From the NCBI GenBank assembly GCA_026986455.1, contig JALSON010000199.1:1-5286 (forward strand): DNA of 5,286 bases, read 5' to 3'. Source of the stretch: Thermococcaceae archaeon. GTDB taxonomy: Archaea; Methanobacteriota_B; Thermococci; Thermococcales; Thermococcaceae. Numbering within the stretch: position 1 is the stretch's first letter; every line of letters begins with the position of its first letter. Positions 1 to 5,173 of this stretch are shown here, piece by piece. Both the position numbers and the translations under genes were made by a program. The notes under the pieces were generated by a model, which was not told the DNA's origin, ran no database searches, and saw only the letters and a program-made list of their open reading frames with translations.

Positions 1-15
1 AAGGAGGAGAAGTGA
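1..15 (+). CDS. vorD: 3' end of the upstream gene, probably vorD (VOR delta subunit), partial
   Basis: The window opens with four sense codons (Lys-Glu-Glu-Lys) followed by TGA at 13-15, in the frame that would close an upstream gene. In the known Pyrococcus order porG-vorDAB-porDAB, the gene directly before vorA is vorD, the small ferredoxin-like delta subunit, and a short charged C-terminus would suit it. The purine-rich codons also form the ribosome binding site of vorA, and the stop lies one base before the vorA ATG, so the two genes are probably translationally coupled. Only five codons are visible, so the identity rests on gene order and not on recognisable protein sequence. Confidence 0.55.
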   Translation, partial: KEEK

Positions 16-16
16 G

Positions 17-1207
17 ATGGTGGGGTATAAGCCGATTAAAAAGGTTATAAGCGGTAATTATGCCGCTGCATACGCCGCAAGGGACGCCCGTGTTGAGGTT
101 GTTGCCGCTTATCCAATCACGCCGCAGACGAGCATAATCGAGAAGATATCCGAATTTCTGGCCAACGGAGAGGTTGAAAACCTCCAGTACGTCCCCGTCG
201 AAAGCGAGCACTCCGCTATGGCCGCCTGTATAGGAGCGAGCGCGGCCGGAGCAAGGACTTTCACCGCCACCTCTGCTCAGGGATTAGCTTTGATGCACGA
301 GATGCTCCACTGGGCGAGCGGTGCAAGGCTTCCTGTGGTCATGGTGGATGTCAACAGGGCTATGGCTCCCCCGTGGAGCGTATGGGACGACCAGACCGAC
401 AGCCTCGCCCAGAGGGACACCGGCTGGATGCAGTTCTATGCCGAGAACAACCAGGAGGTCTACGACGGCGTCCTTATGGCGTTCAAGGTGGCGGAGACCG
501 TCAATCTGCCGGCCATGATTATTGAGAGCGCCTTCATCCTGAGTCACACCTACGATGTCGTTGAGATGATTCCGCAGGAGCTCGTTGACGAGTTCCTCCC
601 GCCGAGGAAGCCCCTCTACACGCTGACCGACTTCGACAACCCGATAGCAGTTGGCGCCCTCGGAACCCCCAACGACTACTACGAGTTCCGCTACAAGATA
701 CAGAAGGCCATGGAAGAAGCCAAGAAGGTCATCCATGAGGTCGGCAGGGAGTTCGGGGAGCGCTTTGGAAGGGACTACAGCCGGATGATTGAGCTCTACC
801 GCACGGAAGATGCCGACTTCGTCTTCATGGGGCTCGGTTCCCTGATGGGGACGGTAAAGCAGGCCGTCGATGTTCTGAGGAGCGAGGGTTACAGGGTCGG
901 CGCTGCAAAGGTCAGGTGGTTCAGACCATTCCCGAAGGAAGAACTGTATGAGCTGGCAAAGCATGTGGAGGGCATAGCCGTCCTCGACAGAAACTACTCC
1001 TTCGGTCAGGAGGGCATACTCTTCAACGAGGCCAAAGGAGTTCTCTACAACACAGATGCCCATCCGGTTATGAAGAACTACATAGTCGGCCTTGGAGGAA
1101 GGGACTTCACGGTGAGCGACGTCAGGAAGATAGCGGAGGACATGAAGGCAATCATAGAGGCCGGGAAGCTGGACAGGGAAGTTGAGTGGTATCATTTGAA
1201 GAGGTGA
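17..1207 (+). CDS. vorA: 2-ketoisovalerate (branched-chain 2-oxoacid):ferredoxin oxidoreductase, alpha subunit
   Basis: This 396-residue protein is the alpha subunit of a four-subunit cytoplasmic 2-oxoacid:ferredoxin oxidoreductase, used in peptide fermentation to turn branched-chain 2-oxoacids into acyl-CoA. Residues about 16-250 form the N-terminal pyrimidine-type domain (PFOR family), with AYPITPQ at 31-37, VESEHSA at 61-67, FTATSAQGLALM at 82-93 and RDTGW at 133-137. Residues about 263-365 form the second PFOR domain, with GAAKVRWFRPFP at 295-306, SFGQEG at 328-333 and GLGGRD at 358-363. It contains no cysteine clusters, as expected for an alpha subunit. The ATG at 17 follows GGAGG at 3-7. 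The assignment to VOR and not POR rests on gene order and on the active-site loop: residues 112-129 read VNRAMAPPW then SVWDDQTDS, differing from the PorA loop. Isolated from its context it could only be called a 2-oxoacid oxidoreductase alpha subunit. Confidence 0.93.
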   Translation: MVGYKPIKKVISGNYAAAYAARDARVEVVAAYPITPQTSIIEKISEFLANGEVENLQYVPVESEHSAMAACIGASAAGARTFTATSAQGLALMHEMLHWASGARLPVVMVDVNRAMAPPWSVWDDQTDSLAQRDTGWMQFYAENNQEVYDGVLMAFKVAETVNLPAMIIESAFILSHTYDVVEMIPQELVDEFLPPRKPLYTLTDFDNPIAVGALGTPNDYYEFRYKIQKAMEEAKKVIHEVGREFGERFGRDYSRMIELYRTEDADFVFMGLGSLMGTVKQAVDVLRSEGYRVGAAKVRWFRPFPKEELYELAKHVEGIAVLDRNYSFGQEGILFNEAKGVLYNTDAHPVMKNYIVGLGGRDFTVSDVRKIAEDMKAIIEAGKLDREVEWYHLKR

Positions 1208-1208
1208 G
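1201..1208 (+). promoter_or_regulatory. Ribosome binding site of vorB
   Basis: GAGGTGAG lies four bases before the ATG at 1213 and complements the archaeal 16S rRNA 3' end. It overlaps the vorA stop codon (1205-1207). It fixes the vorB start at 1213, against in-frame start codons further upstream inside vorA, such as the one at 1186. Confidence 0.8.
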
Positions 1209-1212
1209 AGAA

Positions 1213-2139
1213 ATGGAGAACATCAGGAGAAGGTTATCCCTGCCATTTGAGGAAAACTTTTATGCCGGCCACACCGCCTGCCAAGGCTGTGCTGCTGCAC
1301 TTGGGCTCAGATATGTCCTGAAGGCATACGGCAAAAAAGCCATCTTTGCAATCCCCGCATGCTGTTCCACGATCATAGCAGGCCCATGGCCGTACTCAGC
1401 TTTCAACGCCCCTCTGTTCCATACGGCCTTTGAGACAACCGGTGCAGTTATAGGCGGCATCGAGGCCGCACTCAAGGCCAAGGGATATAAGGTCAAGGGC
1501 GAGGACGGAATAATGGTCGTCGGCTGGGCCGGCGACGGCGGCACAGCCGATATAGGCCTTCAGGCCCTGAGCGGATTCCTTGAGAGGGGACACGACGGCC
1601 TCTACATAATGTACGACAACGAGGCATACATGAACACTGGAATCCAGAGGTCAAGCTCAACACCCTACGGTGCCTGGACAACCAATACACCCGGAGGGAA
1701 GAAGCACTTCCTTGAGAGGAGGCACAAAAAGAAGGTCATCGACATCGTCATTGCCCACAAGATACCCTACGCAGCAACGGCAAGCGTGGCCTTCCCTGAG
1801 GACTTCATGAGAAAGCTTAAGAAGGCCCAGAGGATAGAAGGCCCGAGCTTCATACAGCTCTTCGCTCCATGCCCGACCGGCTGGCGCTCACCAACGGACA
1901 AGTCAATAGAGCTCGCAAGGCTTGCCGTCCAGACGGCTTACTTCCCGCTCTTTGAATACGAAAACGGTAAATACAAGATAAACATGCCGTCAACCAAGAA
2001 GGAGCCGAAGCCGCTTGAAGAGTTCCTCAAGCTGCAGGGAAGGTTTAAGTACATGACGAAGGAGGACATAGAGGTGCTTCAGGAGTGGGTGCTCAGGGAG
2101 TGGGAAGAGCTCAAAAAGAAGGCCGAGGTCTTCGGCTGA
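1213..2139 (+). CDS. vorB: 2-ketoisovalerate (branched-chain 2-oxoacid):ferredoxin oxidoreductase, beta subunit
   Basis: This 308-residue beta subunit binds TPP and, by family knowledge, the [4Fe-4S] cluster closest to it. The cluster cysteines are C23 and C26 (TACQGC), C51 (PACCST) and C220 (FAPCPTGW). The TPP/Mg signature starts at GDGG (107-110), continues through DIGLQALSGFLERGH and ends at MYDNEAYMN (133-141). Residues 142-156 ([15 protein letters not shown] region) are shared with PorB. An extra cysteine, C50, sits beside C51 and has no counterpart in the neighbouring PorB. The ATG at 1213 is preferred because of the GAGGTGAG site just before it. The gap to vorA is five bases, so the two are surely co-transcribed. 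The identity as VOR and not POR comes from position between vorA and porD. The DNA at 1609-1682 is nearly identical to porB 4114-4187. Confidence 0.93.
   Translation: MENIRRRLSLPFEENFYAGHTACQGCAAALGLRYVLKAYGKKAIFAIPACCSTIIAGPWPYSAFNAPLFHTAFETTGAVIGGIEAALKAKGYKVKGEDGIMVVGWAGDGGTADIGLQALSGFLERGHDGLYIMYDNEAYMNTGIQRSSSTPYGAWTTNTPGGKKHFLERRHKKKVIDIVIAHKIPYAATASVAFPEDFMRKLKKAQRIEGPSFIQLFAPCPTGWRSPTDKSIELARLAVQTAYFPLFEYENGKYKINMPSTKKEPKPLEEFLKLQGRFKYMTKEDIEVLQEWVLREWEELKKKAEVFG
1609..1682 (+). repeat. vorB copy of a 74-bp near-identical tract shared with porB
   Basis: This tract matches 4114-4187 in porB at 72 of 74 bases by eye. The two differences, at 1638 and 1671, are both synonymous third-position changes. 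It encodes the end of the TPP signature and the following conserved loop. Even six-fold-degenerate serine codons (TCA AGC TCA) are the same in both genes, while flanking codons for similar residues differ. Confidence 0.85.
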
Positions 2140-2182
2140 TTTAATTTTACCTTGATTGAATCCATATGATGAGGTGGTAGAA
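2140..2182 (+). promoter_or_regulatory. AT-rich vorB-porD junction; weak internal promoter or partial terminator
   Basis: This is the only non-coding gap of any size inside the cluster (43 bases; the others are 1 to 16). It begins with an AT-rich run (TTTAATTTTA, about 2140-2149) followed by about 20 mixed bases and then the porD ribosome binding site. The run could be a poor TATA box, giving initiation near 2165-2170, or a U-rich pause or terminator signal after vorB. There is no good purine-rich BRE in front of it, so a promoter call is weak. It is the natural place for separate control of por and vor. Confidence 0.25.
2171..2178 (+). promoter_or_regulatory. Ribosome binding site of porD
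   Basis: GAGGTGGT lies four bases before the ATG at 2183. It decides the porD start against the in-frame TTG at 2156, which lies upstream of this site and would add nine residues. Confidence 0.8.
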
Positions 2183-2500
2183 ATGGCCGAAAGCCCGTTC
2201 AAAATGGAGATTGAGAGAGTTGAGAAGGAATATAGTGAAAAAATGACCCCCGGAGCAGTGGTCTACATTCCGGGAAGCAGCGTTGTGAACAAGACGGGTT
2301 CATGGAGAGTCTTCATGCCGGAGTTCAGCAGGGATAAGTGCGTCAGGTGCTACCTGTGCTACATTTACTGCCCCGAGCCGGCCATCTATCTGGACGAGGA
2401 GAACTACCCTGTCTTTGATTACGACTACTGTAAGGGCTGCGGAATCTGCGCAAACGAATGCCCGACAAAAGCCATCGTCATGGTTAGAGAAACTAAGTGA
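2183..2500 (+). CDS. porD: Pyruvate:ferredoxin oxidoreductase, delta subunit (2x[4Fe-4S] ferredoxin-like)
   Basis: This 105-residue protein is the electron-transfer subunit of POR. It passes electrons from the beta-subunit cluster to soluble ferredoxin through two [4Fe-4S] clusters. Two complete binding motifs are visible: C53-x2-C56-x2-C59-x3-C63-P (CVRCYLCYIYCPEP) and C83-x2-C86-x2-C89-x3-C93-P (CKGCGICANECPTKA). The first about 50 residues are a non-cluster N-terminal extension typical of delta subunits, including GSWRVFMPEF at 39-48, which packs against the other subunits in related enzymes. The length fits the family's roughly 105 residues. The gene starts the porDAB group and lies 43 bases after vorB and 16 bases before porA. 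The alternative is a vorD-type delta subunit, but its place directly before porA-porB favours porD. Confidence 0.93.
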   Translation: MAESPFKMEIERVEKEYSEKMTPGAVVYIPGSSVVNKTGSWRVFMPEFSRDKCVRCYLCYIYCPEPAIYLDEENYPVFDYDYCKGCGICANECPTKAIVMVRETK

Positions 2501-2504
2501 AAGT

Positions 2505-2512
2505 GAGGTGGT
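2505..2512 (+). promoter_or_regulatory. Ribosome binding site of porA
   Basis: GAGGTGGT lies four bases before the ATG at 2517, in the 16-base gap after the porD stop. It sets the porA start there. The porA frame stays open back into porD, to 2415, but that extension is not preceded by such a site and would add 34 residues unrelated to the family. Confidence 0.8.
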
Positions 2513-2516
2513 TGAA

Positions 2517-3701
2517 ATGCCGATAAGAAAGGTTATGAAAGGTAATGAAGCTGCCGCCTGGGCTGCCAAGCTTGCAAAGCCAAAAGTCGTAGCCGCATTC
2601 CCGATTACACCGTCAACACTCGTTCCCGAGAAGATCAGCGAATTTGTGGCAGATGGGGAAATGGACGCCGAGTTCATCAAGGTCGAGAGCGAACACTCAG
2701 CCATCTCGGCATGTGTTGGTGCTTCAGCCGCAGGTGTCAGGGTCTTCACAGCAACGGCATCACAGGGTCTCGCCTTAATGCACGAAATCCTCTTCATAGC
2801 TGCCGGAATGAGACTCCCGATAGTTATGGCCATAGGAAACAGGTCTTTAAGTGCTCCGATCAACATCTGGAATGACTGGCAGGATACGATAAGCGAGAGG
2901 GACACAGGATGGCTCCAGTTCTATGCCGAAAACAACCAGGAAGCCCTTGACCTTGTTCTCGCCGCGTTCAAGGTGGCCGAGGATGAGAGAGTCCTTCTCC
3001 CGGCGATGGTGGGCTTCGACGCTTTCATCCTCACACACACCGTCGAGCCCGTCGAGATACCTGACCAGGAGGTTGTCGACGAGTTCCTCGGCGAATACGT
3101 TCCAAAGCACGCCTATCTCGATCCGGAGAGGCCGATAACCCAGGGTGCCCTTGGATTCCCGGCACACTACATGGAGGCCAGATACACGGTATGGGAGGCA
3201 ATGGAGAACGCCAGAGAGGTCATAAAGGAGGTCTTTGCAGAGTTTGAGAAGAAGTTCGGAAGGAAGTACCACATAATCGAGGAATACAGGACGGATGACG
3301 CTGAGATTATCCTCGTTACAATGGGATCACTGGCCGGAACGGTCAAGGAGTTTGTCGACAAGAAGAGGGAGGAGGACGTCAGAATCGGCGCAGCAAAGAT
3401 AACAGTCTACAGGCCGTTCCCGATTGAGGAGATAAGGGCTCTAGCCAAGAAGACAAAGATTCTTGCAATCCTCGAAAAGGACATAAGCTTTGGAAGCGGC
3501 GGTGCGGTTTATGCTGACGTCGGCAGGGCGCTCATCAACGAGAAGGAGAGGCCGGTAGTTCTCGACTTCATCATCGGACTCGGCGGCAGGGACGTCACCT
3601 TCGAGAACCTTGAGGAAGTCGTTGACATCGCAGAGAAGGCCCTTGGTGAAGGGGTTGAGGAAGAGATTCACTGGATCGGCCTGAGGAAGGAGATTTTGTG
3701 A
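2517..3701 (+). CDS. porA: Pyruvate:ferredoxin oxidoreductase, alpha subunit
   Basis: This 394-residue alpha subunit belongs to POR, which oxidatively decarboxylates pyruvate to acetyl-CoA and reduces ferredoxin, the main energy-yielding step after glycolysis in Thermococcales. It has the same two-domain plan as VorA. The N-terminal domain (about 10-245) carries AFPITPST at 27-34, VESEHSA at 56-62, [12 protein letters not shown] at 77-88 and RDTGW at 128-132. The second domain (about 258-360) carries [12 protein letters not shown] at 291-302, SFGSGG at 324-329 and GLGGRD at 354-359. The active-site loop at 107-124 reads GNRSLSAPI then NIWNDWQDT, close to the loop of classical pyruvate enzymes, which supports pyruvate as substrate. 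The first residues ([14 protein letters not shown]) align with the VorA N-terminus, which supports the start at 2517. The stop at 3699-3701 overlaps the porB ribosome binding site. Confidence 0.94.
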   Translation: MPIRKVMKGNEAAAWAAKLAKPKVVAAFPITPSTLVPEKISEFVADGEMDAEFIKVESEHSAISACVGASAAGVRVFTATASQGLALMHEILFIAAGMRLPIVMAIGNRSLSAPINIWNDWQDTISERDTGWLQFYAENNQEALDLVLAAFKVAEDERVLLPAMVGFDAFILTHTVEPVEIPDQEVVDEFLGEYVPKHAYLDPERPITQGALGFPAHYMEARYTVWEAMENAREVIKEVFAEFEKKFGRKYHIIEEYRTDDAEIILVTMGSLAGTVKEFVDKKREEDVRIGAAKITVYRPFPIEEIRALAKKTKILAILEKDISFGSGGAVYADVGRALINEKERPVVLDFIIGLGGRDVTFENLEEVVDIAEKALGEGVEEEIHWIGLRKEIL

Positions 3702-3708
3702 GGTGAGG
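3700..3708 (+). promoter_or_regulatory. Ribosome binding site of porB
   Basis: GAGGTGAGG starts inside the porA stop codon and ends three bases before the ATG at 3712. It argues against the in-frame GTG at 3703, which lies within the site itself. Confidence 0.8.
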
Positions 3709-3711
3709 AAG

Positions 3712-4695
3712 ATGGCTGTAAGAAAACCCCCGATTACAACTCGCGAGTACTGGGCACCCGGTCACGCTGCATGTGCCGGATGCGGCCCCGCAATAGTCAT
3801 GAAGCTTGCCACAAAGGCCTTCAGCGAGGCCATGGAGGAGAAGTATGGTAATCCAGATGCTTTTGCCATTGCCCACGCCACGGGATGTATGGAAGTTGTG
3901 AGCGCGGTCTTCCCGTACACAGCATGGAAGGCCCCCTGGGTACACGTCGCATTTGAGAACGCAGCTGCTGCGGCCAGCGGTGTTGATGCCGCATGGAAGA
4001 AGCTCGGAAGGAAGGGCAAAATCCTGGCCATAGGCGGTGACGGAGGCACGGCAGATATAGGTATGCAGGCCCTGAGCGGGATGCTCGAAAGATGGCACAA
4101 CGTGGTCTACCTCATGTACGACAACGAGGCATACATGAACACCGGAATCCAGAGGTCAAGCTCAACACCCTACGGAGCCTGGACAACAACCTCACCGCCG
4201 GGCAAGTACTCCATCGGTGAGGACAAGCCCAAGAAGTGGGTCGCCCTTATAGCTGCCGCCCACCTGGTTCCGTACGTTGCCACCGCAAACATAGGGAACC
4301 CCTACGATTTCGTCAGGAAGATGAAGAAGGCCGCCAAAGTCGATGGCCCGGCGTTCGTACAGGTTCTTGCCCCGTGCGTGCCGGGATGGAGGACACCGCC
4401 CGAGAAGACCGTTGAAATTGCAAGACTCGCCATCGAGACCGGTGTCTGGCCGCTCTTCGAGATAGAGAACGGCGACTTCCACAACATCAAGATACAGAGC
4501 CCGGGAGGAGGCGCTAAGGTCAAGCGCGAGGGCGGAAAGGTCGTTGCAATTGAGTTCAAGAAGCCCATCGAGGAGTACCTCAAGCTCCAGGGAAGATTCA
4601 AGCACCTCTTCAAGAAGCCCGAGGCCATACAGGTCATGAAAGACCAGATTAAGGCCATGTGGAAGGTTCTCGGTGTCGAGGTTACGCTTCCATGA
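3712..4695 (+). CDS. porB: Pyruvate:ferredoxin oxidoreductase, beta subunit
   Basis: This 327-residue beta subunit binds TPP and the TPP-proximal [4Fe-4S] cluster of POR. The four cluster cysteines are C21 and C24 (AACAGCGPA), C59 (ATGCMEV) and C222 (LAPCVPGW). The TPP/Mg signature begins at GGDGG (108-112), continues with [15 protein letters not shown] and ends at MYDNEAYMN (135-143). Compared with VorB it has an insert of about 20 residues before the C-terminal helix ([18 protein letters not shown], 261-278). Both proteins then share an [22 protein letters not shown] motif. It ends right after VLGVEVTLP. The gene lies 10 bases after porA and is the last of the cluster. The shorter start at 3712 is chosen over GTG 3703 because the latter falls inside the ribosome binding site. 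Confidence 0.94.
   Translation: MAVRKPPITTREYWAPGHAACAGCGPAIVMKLATKAFSEAMEEKYGNPDAFAIAHATGCMEVVSAVFPYTAWKAPWVHVAFENAAAAASGVDAAWKKLGRKGKILAIGGDGGTADIGMQALSGMLERWHNVVYLMYDNEAYMNTGIQRSSSTPYGAWTTTSPPGKYSIGEDKPKKWVALIAAAHLVPYVATANIGNPYDFVRKMKKAAKVDGPAFVQVLAPCVPGWRTPPEKTVEIARLAIETGVWPLFEIENGDFHNIKIQSPGGGAKVKREGGKVVAIEFKKPIEEYLKLQGRFKHLFKKPEAIQVMKDQIKAMWKVLGVEVTLP
4114..4187 (+). repeat. porB copy of a 74-bp near-identical tract shared with vorB
   Basis: This is the partner of the tract at 1609-1682, in direct orientation about 2.5 kb away. It starts at the ATG codon of MYDNEAY and ends within the GAWTT codons. The match falls off sharply on both sides. Confidence 0.85.
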
Positions 4696-4698
4696 GCT

Positions 4699-4713
4699 TC
4701 TTCTTCTATTTTT
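4699..4713 (+). terminator. Probable T-rich terminator of the por/vor transcript
   Basis: A pyrimidine run (TCTTCTTCTATTTTT) begins four bases after the porB stop and ends in five T's. Archaeal intrinsic termination needs a U-rich stretch and no hairpin, so this position right after the last gene fits. It also lies between two convergent genes. Confidence 0.5.
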
Positions 4714-4715
4714 GA

Positions 4716-5009
4716 TTACTGCCGGCCGCGGCGGTTTCTGCAGAACACAGGGATTAAAAACACGCTGAGCAGCATCAGACTCCCAGTCCCGCATATCCTT
4801 TTGCCACTGAGGGCCTTAAGGGTTGGAGCTGTCGTTGTGTGCTCGATGGAACTGATCTCCAGCCGGATTGCTGACCTCCTCCCCGCCGTGAACAGCGAGG
4901 CTTTCGGAAGGTAAGGGCCGAACAGCCCCAAGGCAGCATTAAACTGGAGGACCATTGAAAATACCAGCAGCACGATGATTATTGTCAAGAGAATCCGCCT
5001 AACAACCAT
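4716..5009 (-). CDS. Small two-helix membrane protein of unknown function
   Basis: This 97-residue protein begins with basic residues (MVVRR) and a strongly hydrophobic segment at about 6-30 (LLTIIIVLLVFSMVLQFNAALGLF region). A polar loop of about 40 residues follows, including GRRSAIRLEISSIEHTTT at 43-60. A second hydrophobic stretch at about 76-90 (GSLMLLSVFLIPVFC) leads to a short arginine-rich tail (RNRRGRQ). The positive-inside rule puts both ends in the cytoplasm and the loop outside; alternatively the first segment could be a signal peptide. I do not recognise the family. The ATG at 5009 is chosen because GGGTGAT lies just before it and a BRE/TATA element sits at the right distance upstream. 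The longer frame (to 5114) would begin upstream of that promoter. The gene converges on porB with a 20-base gap, and I see no T-rich terminator of its own. Confidence 0.7.
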   Translation of the reverse strand: MVVRRILLTIIIVLLVFSMVLQFNAALGLFGPYLPKASLFTAGRRSAIRLEISSIEHTTTAPTLKALSGKRICGTGSLMLLSVFLIPVFCRNRRGRQ

Positions 5010-5012
5010 AAA

Positions 5013-5019
5013 ATCACCC
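5013..5019 (-). promoter_or_regulatory. Ribosome binding site of the small membrane protein gene
   Basis: On the - strand GGGTGAT lies three bases before the ATG at 5009. It resembles the GGTGAT part of the Thermococcales consensus and selects this start within a longer open frame. Confidence 0.65.
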
Positions 5020-5041
5020 AGATTTGTCTTGTTTATTTTCA

Positions 5042-5056
5042 AATATATGCTTTTTG
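5042..5056 (-). promoter_or_regulatory. BRE/TATA promoter of the small membrane protein gene
   Basis: Read on the - strand, CAAAAAG (a purine-rich BRE) is followed by CATATATT (TATA box, about 5049-5042). Adding about 25 bases puts the transcription start near 5020, giving a leader of only about 11 bases that begins at the ribosome binding site. The consistent spacing supports both promoter and gene. Confidence 0.65.
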
Positions 5057-5110
5057 AGGATTGCGATGTGATTGAATACCCAGTTCTGTCCCATACTGCC
5101 ACATTTCGGG

Positions 5111-5124
5111 ACAAAGCTTATAAG
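5111..5124 (+). promoter_or_regulatory. BRE/TATA promoter of the Mrp-like gene
   Basis: ACAAAG (BRE-like, 5111-5116) is followed by CTTATAAG (TATA box, 5117-5124). Transcription should start about 25 bases downstream, near 5142-5148, giving a leader of about 28 bases to the ATG at 5174. The TATA box lies in a perfect 10-base palindrome, GCTTATAAGC (5116-5125). Confidence 0.7.
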
Positions 5125-5161
5125 CGCGTCCCTGTACTCTGAATTAGAATTACCTAAAAAA

Positions 5162-5169
5162 GAGGTGGT
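5162..5169 (+). promoter_or_regulatory. Ribosome binding site of the Mrp-like gene
   Basis: GAGGTGGT ends four bases before the ATG at 5174. An in-frame GTG at 5168 overlaps the site itself, so the ATG is preferred. Confidence 0.75.
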
Positions 5170-5173
5170 GTGC

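Noticed and set aside
415..458. Second possible conversion tract between vorA and porA (around RDTGW and YAENNQE)
   Set aside because: The proteins match here, but the DNA differs at several synonymous positions (for example GAG/GAA twice, GGC/GGA, ACC/ACA). Ordinary protein conservation is enough, and this serves as a contrast to the vorB/porB tract.
284..1195. Long open frame of 303 codons on the - strand inside vorA
   Set aside because: It is an antisense shadow of a strongly conserved + strand gene, caused by GC-rich codon use. Its translation shows no recognisable domain, and I see no promoter or ribosome binding site.
2300..2905. Open frame of 201 codons on the - strand across porD and porA
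   Set aside because: It runs antisense across two well-supported genes and their junction. It translates to low-complexity Ala/Ser/Leu-rich sequence typical of shadow frames.
3595..4098. Cysteine-containing - strand frame of 167 codons across the porA-porB junction
   Set aside because: The cysteines come from the antisense reading of conserved codons. It overlaps two certain genes and has no start signals.
4721..4733. GC-rich GCCGGCCGCGG run as a terminator hairpin or regulatory site
   Set aside because: It encodes the arginine-rich C-terminal tail of the - strand gene, and archaeal termination depends on T-rich tracts and not on GC hairpins.
4192..4794. - strand frame of 200 codons overlapping porB and the small membrane protein gene
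   Set aside because: It overlaps porB antisense for most of its length and conflicts with the better-supported - strand gene at 4716-5009, which is in another frame and has its own promoter and ribosome binding site.
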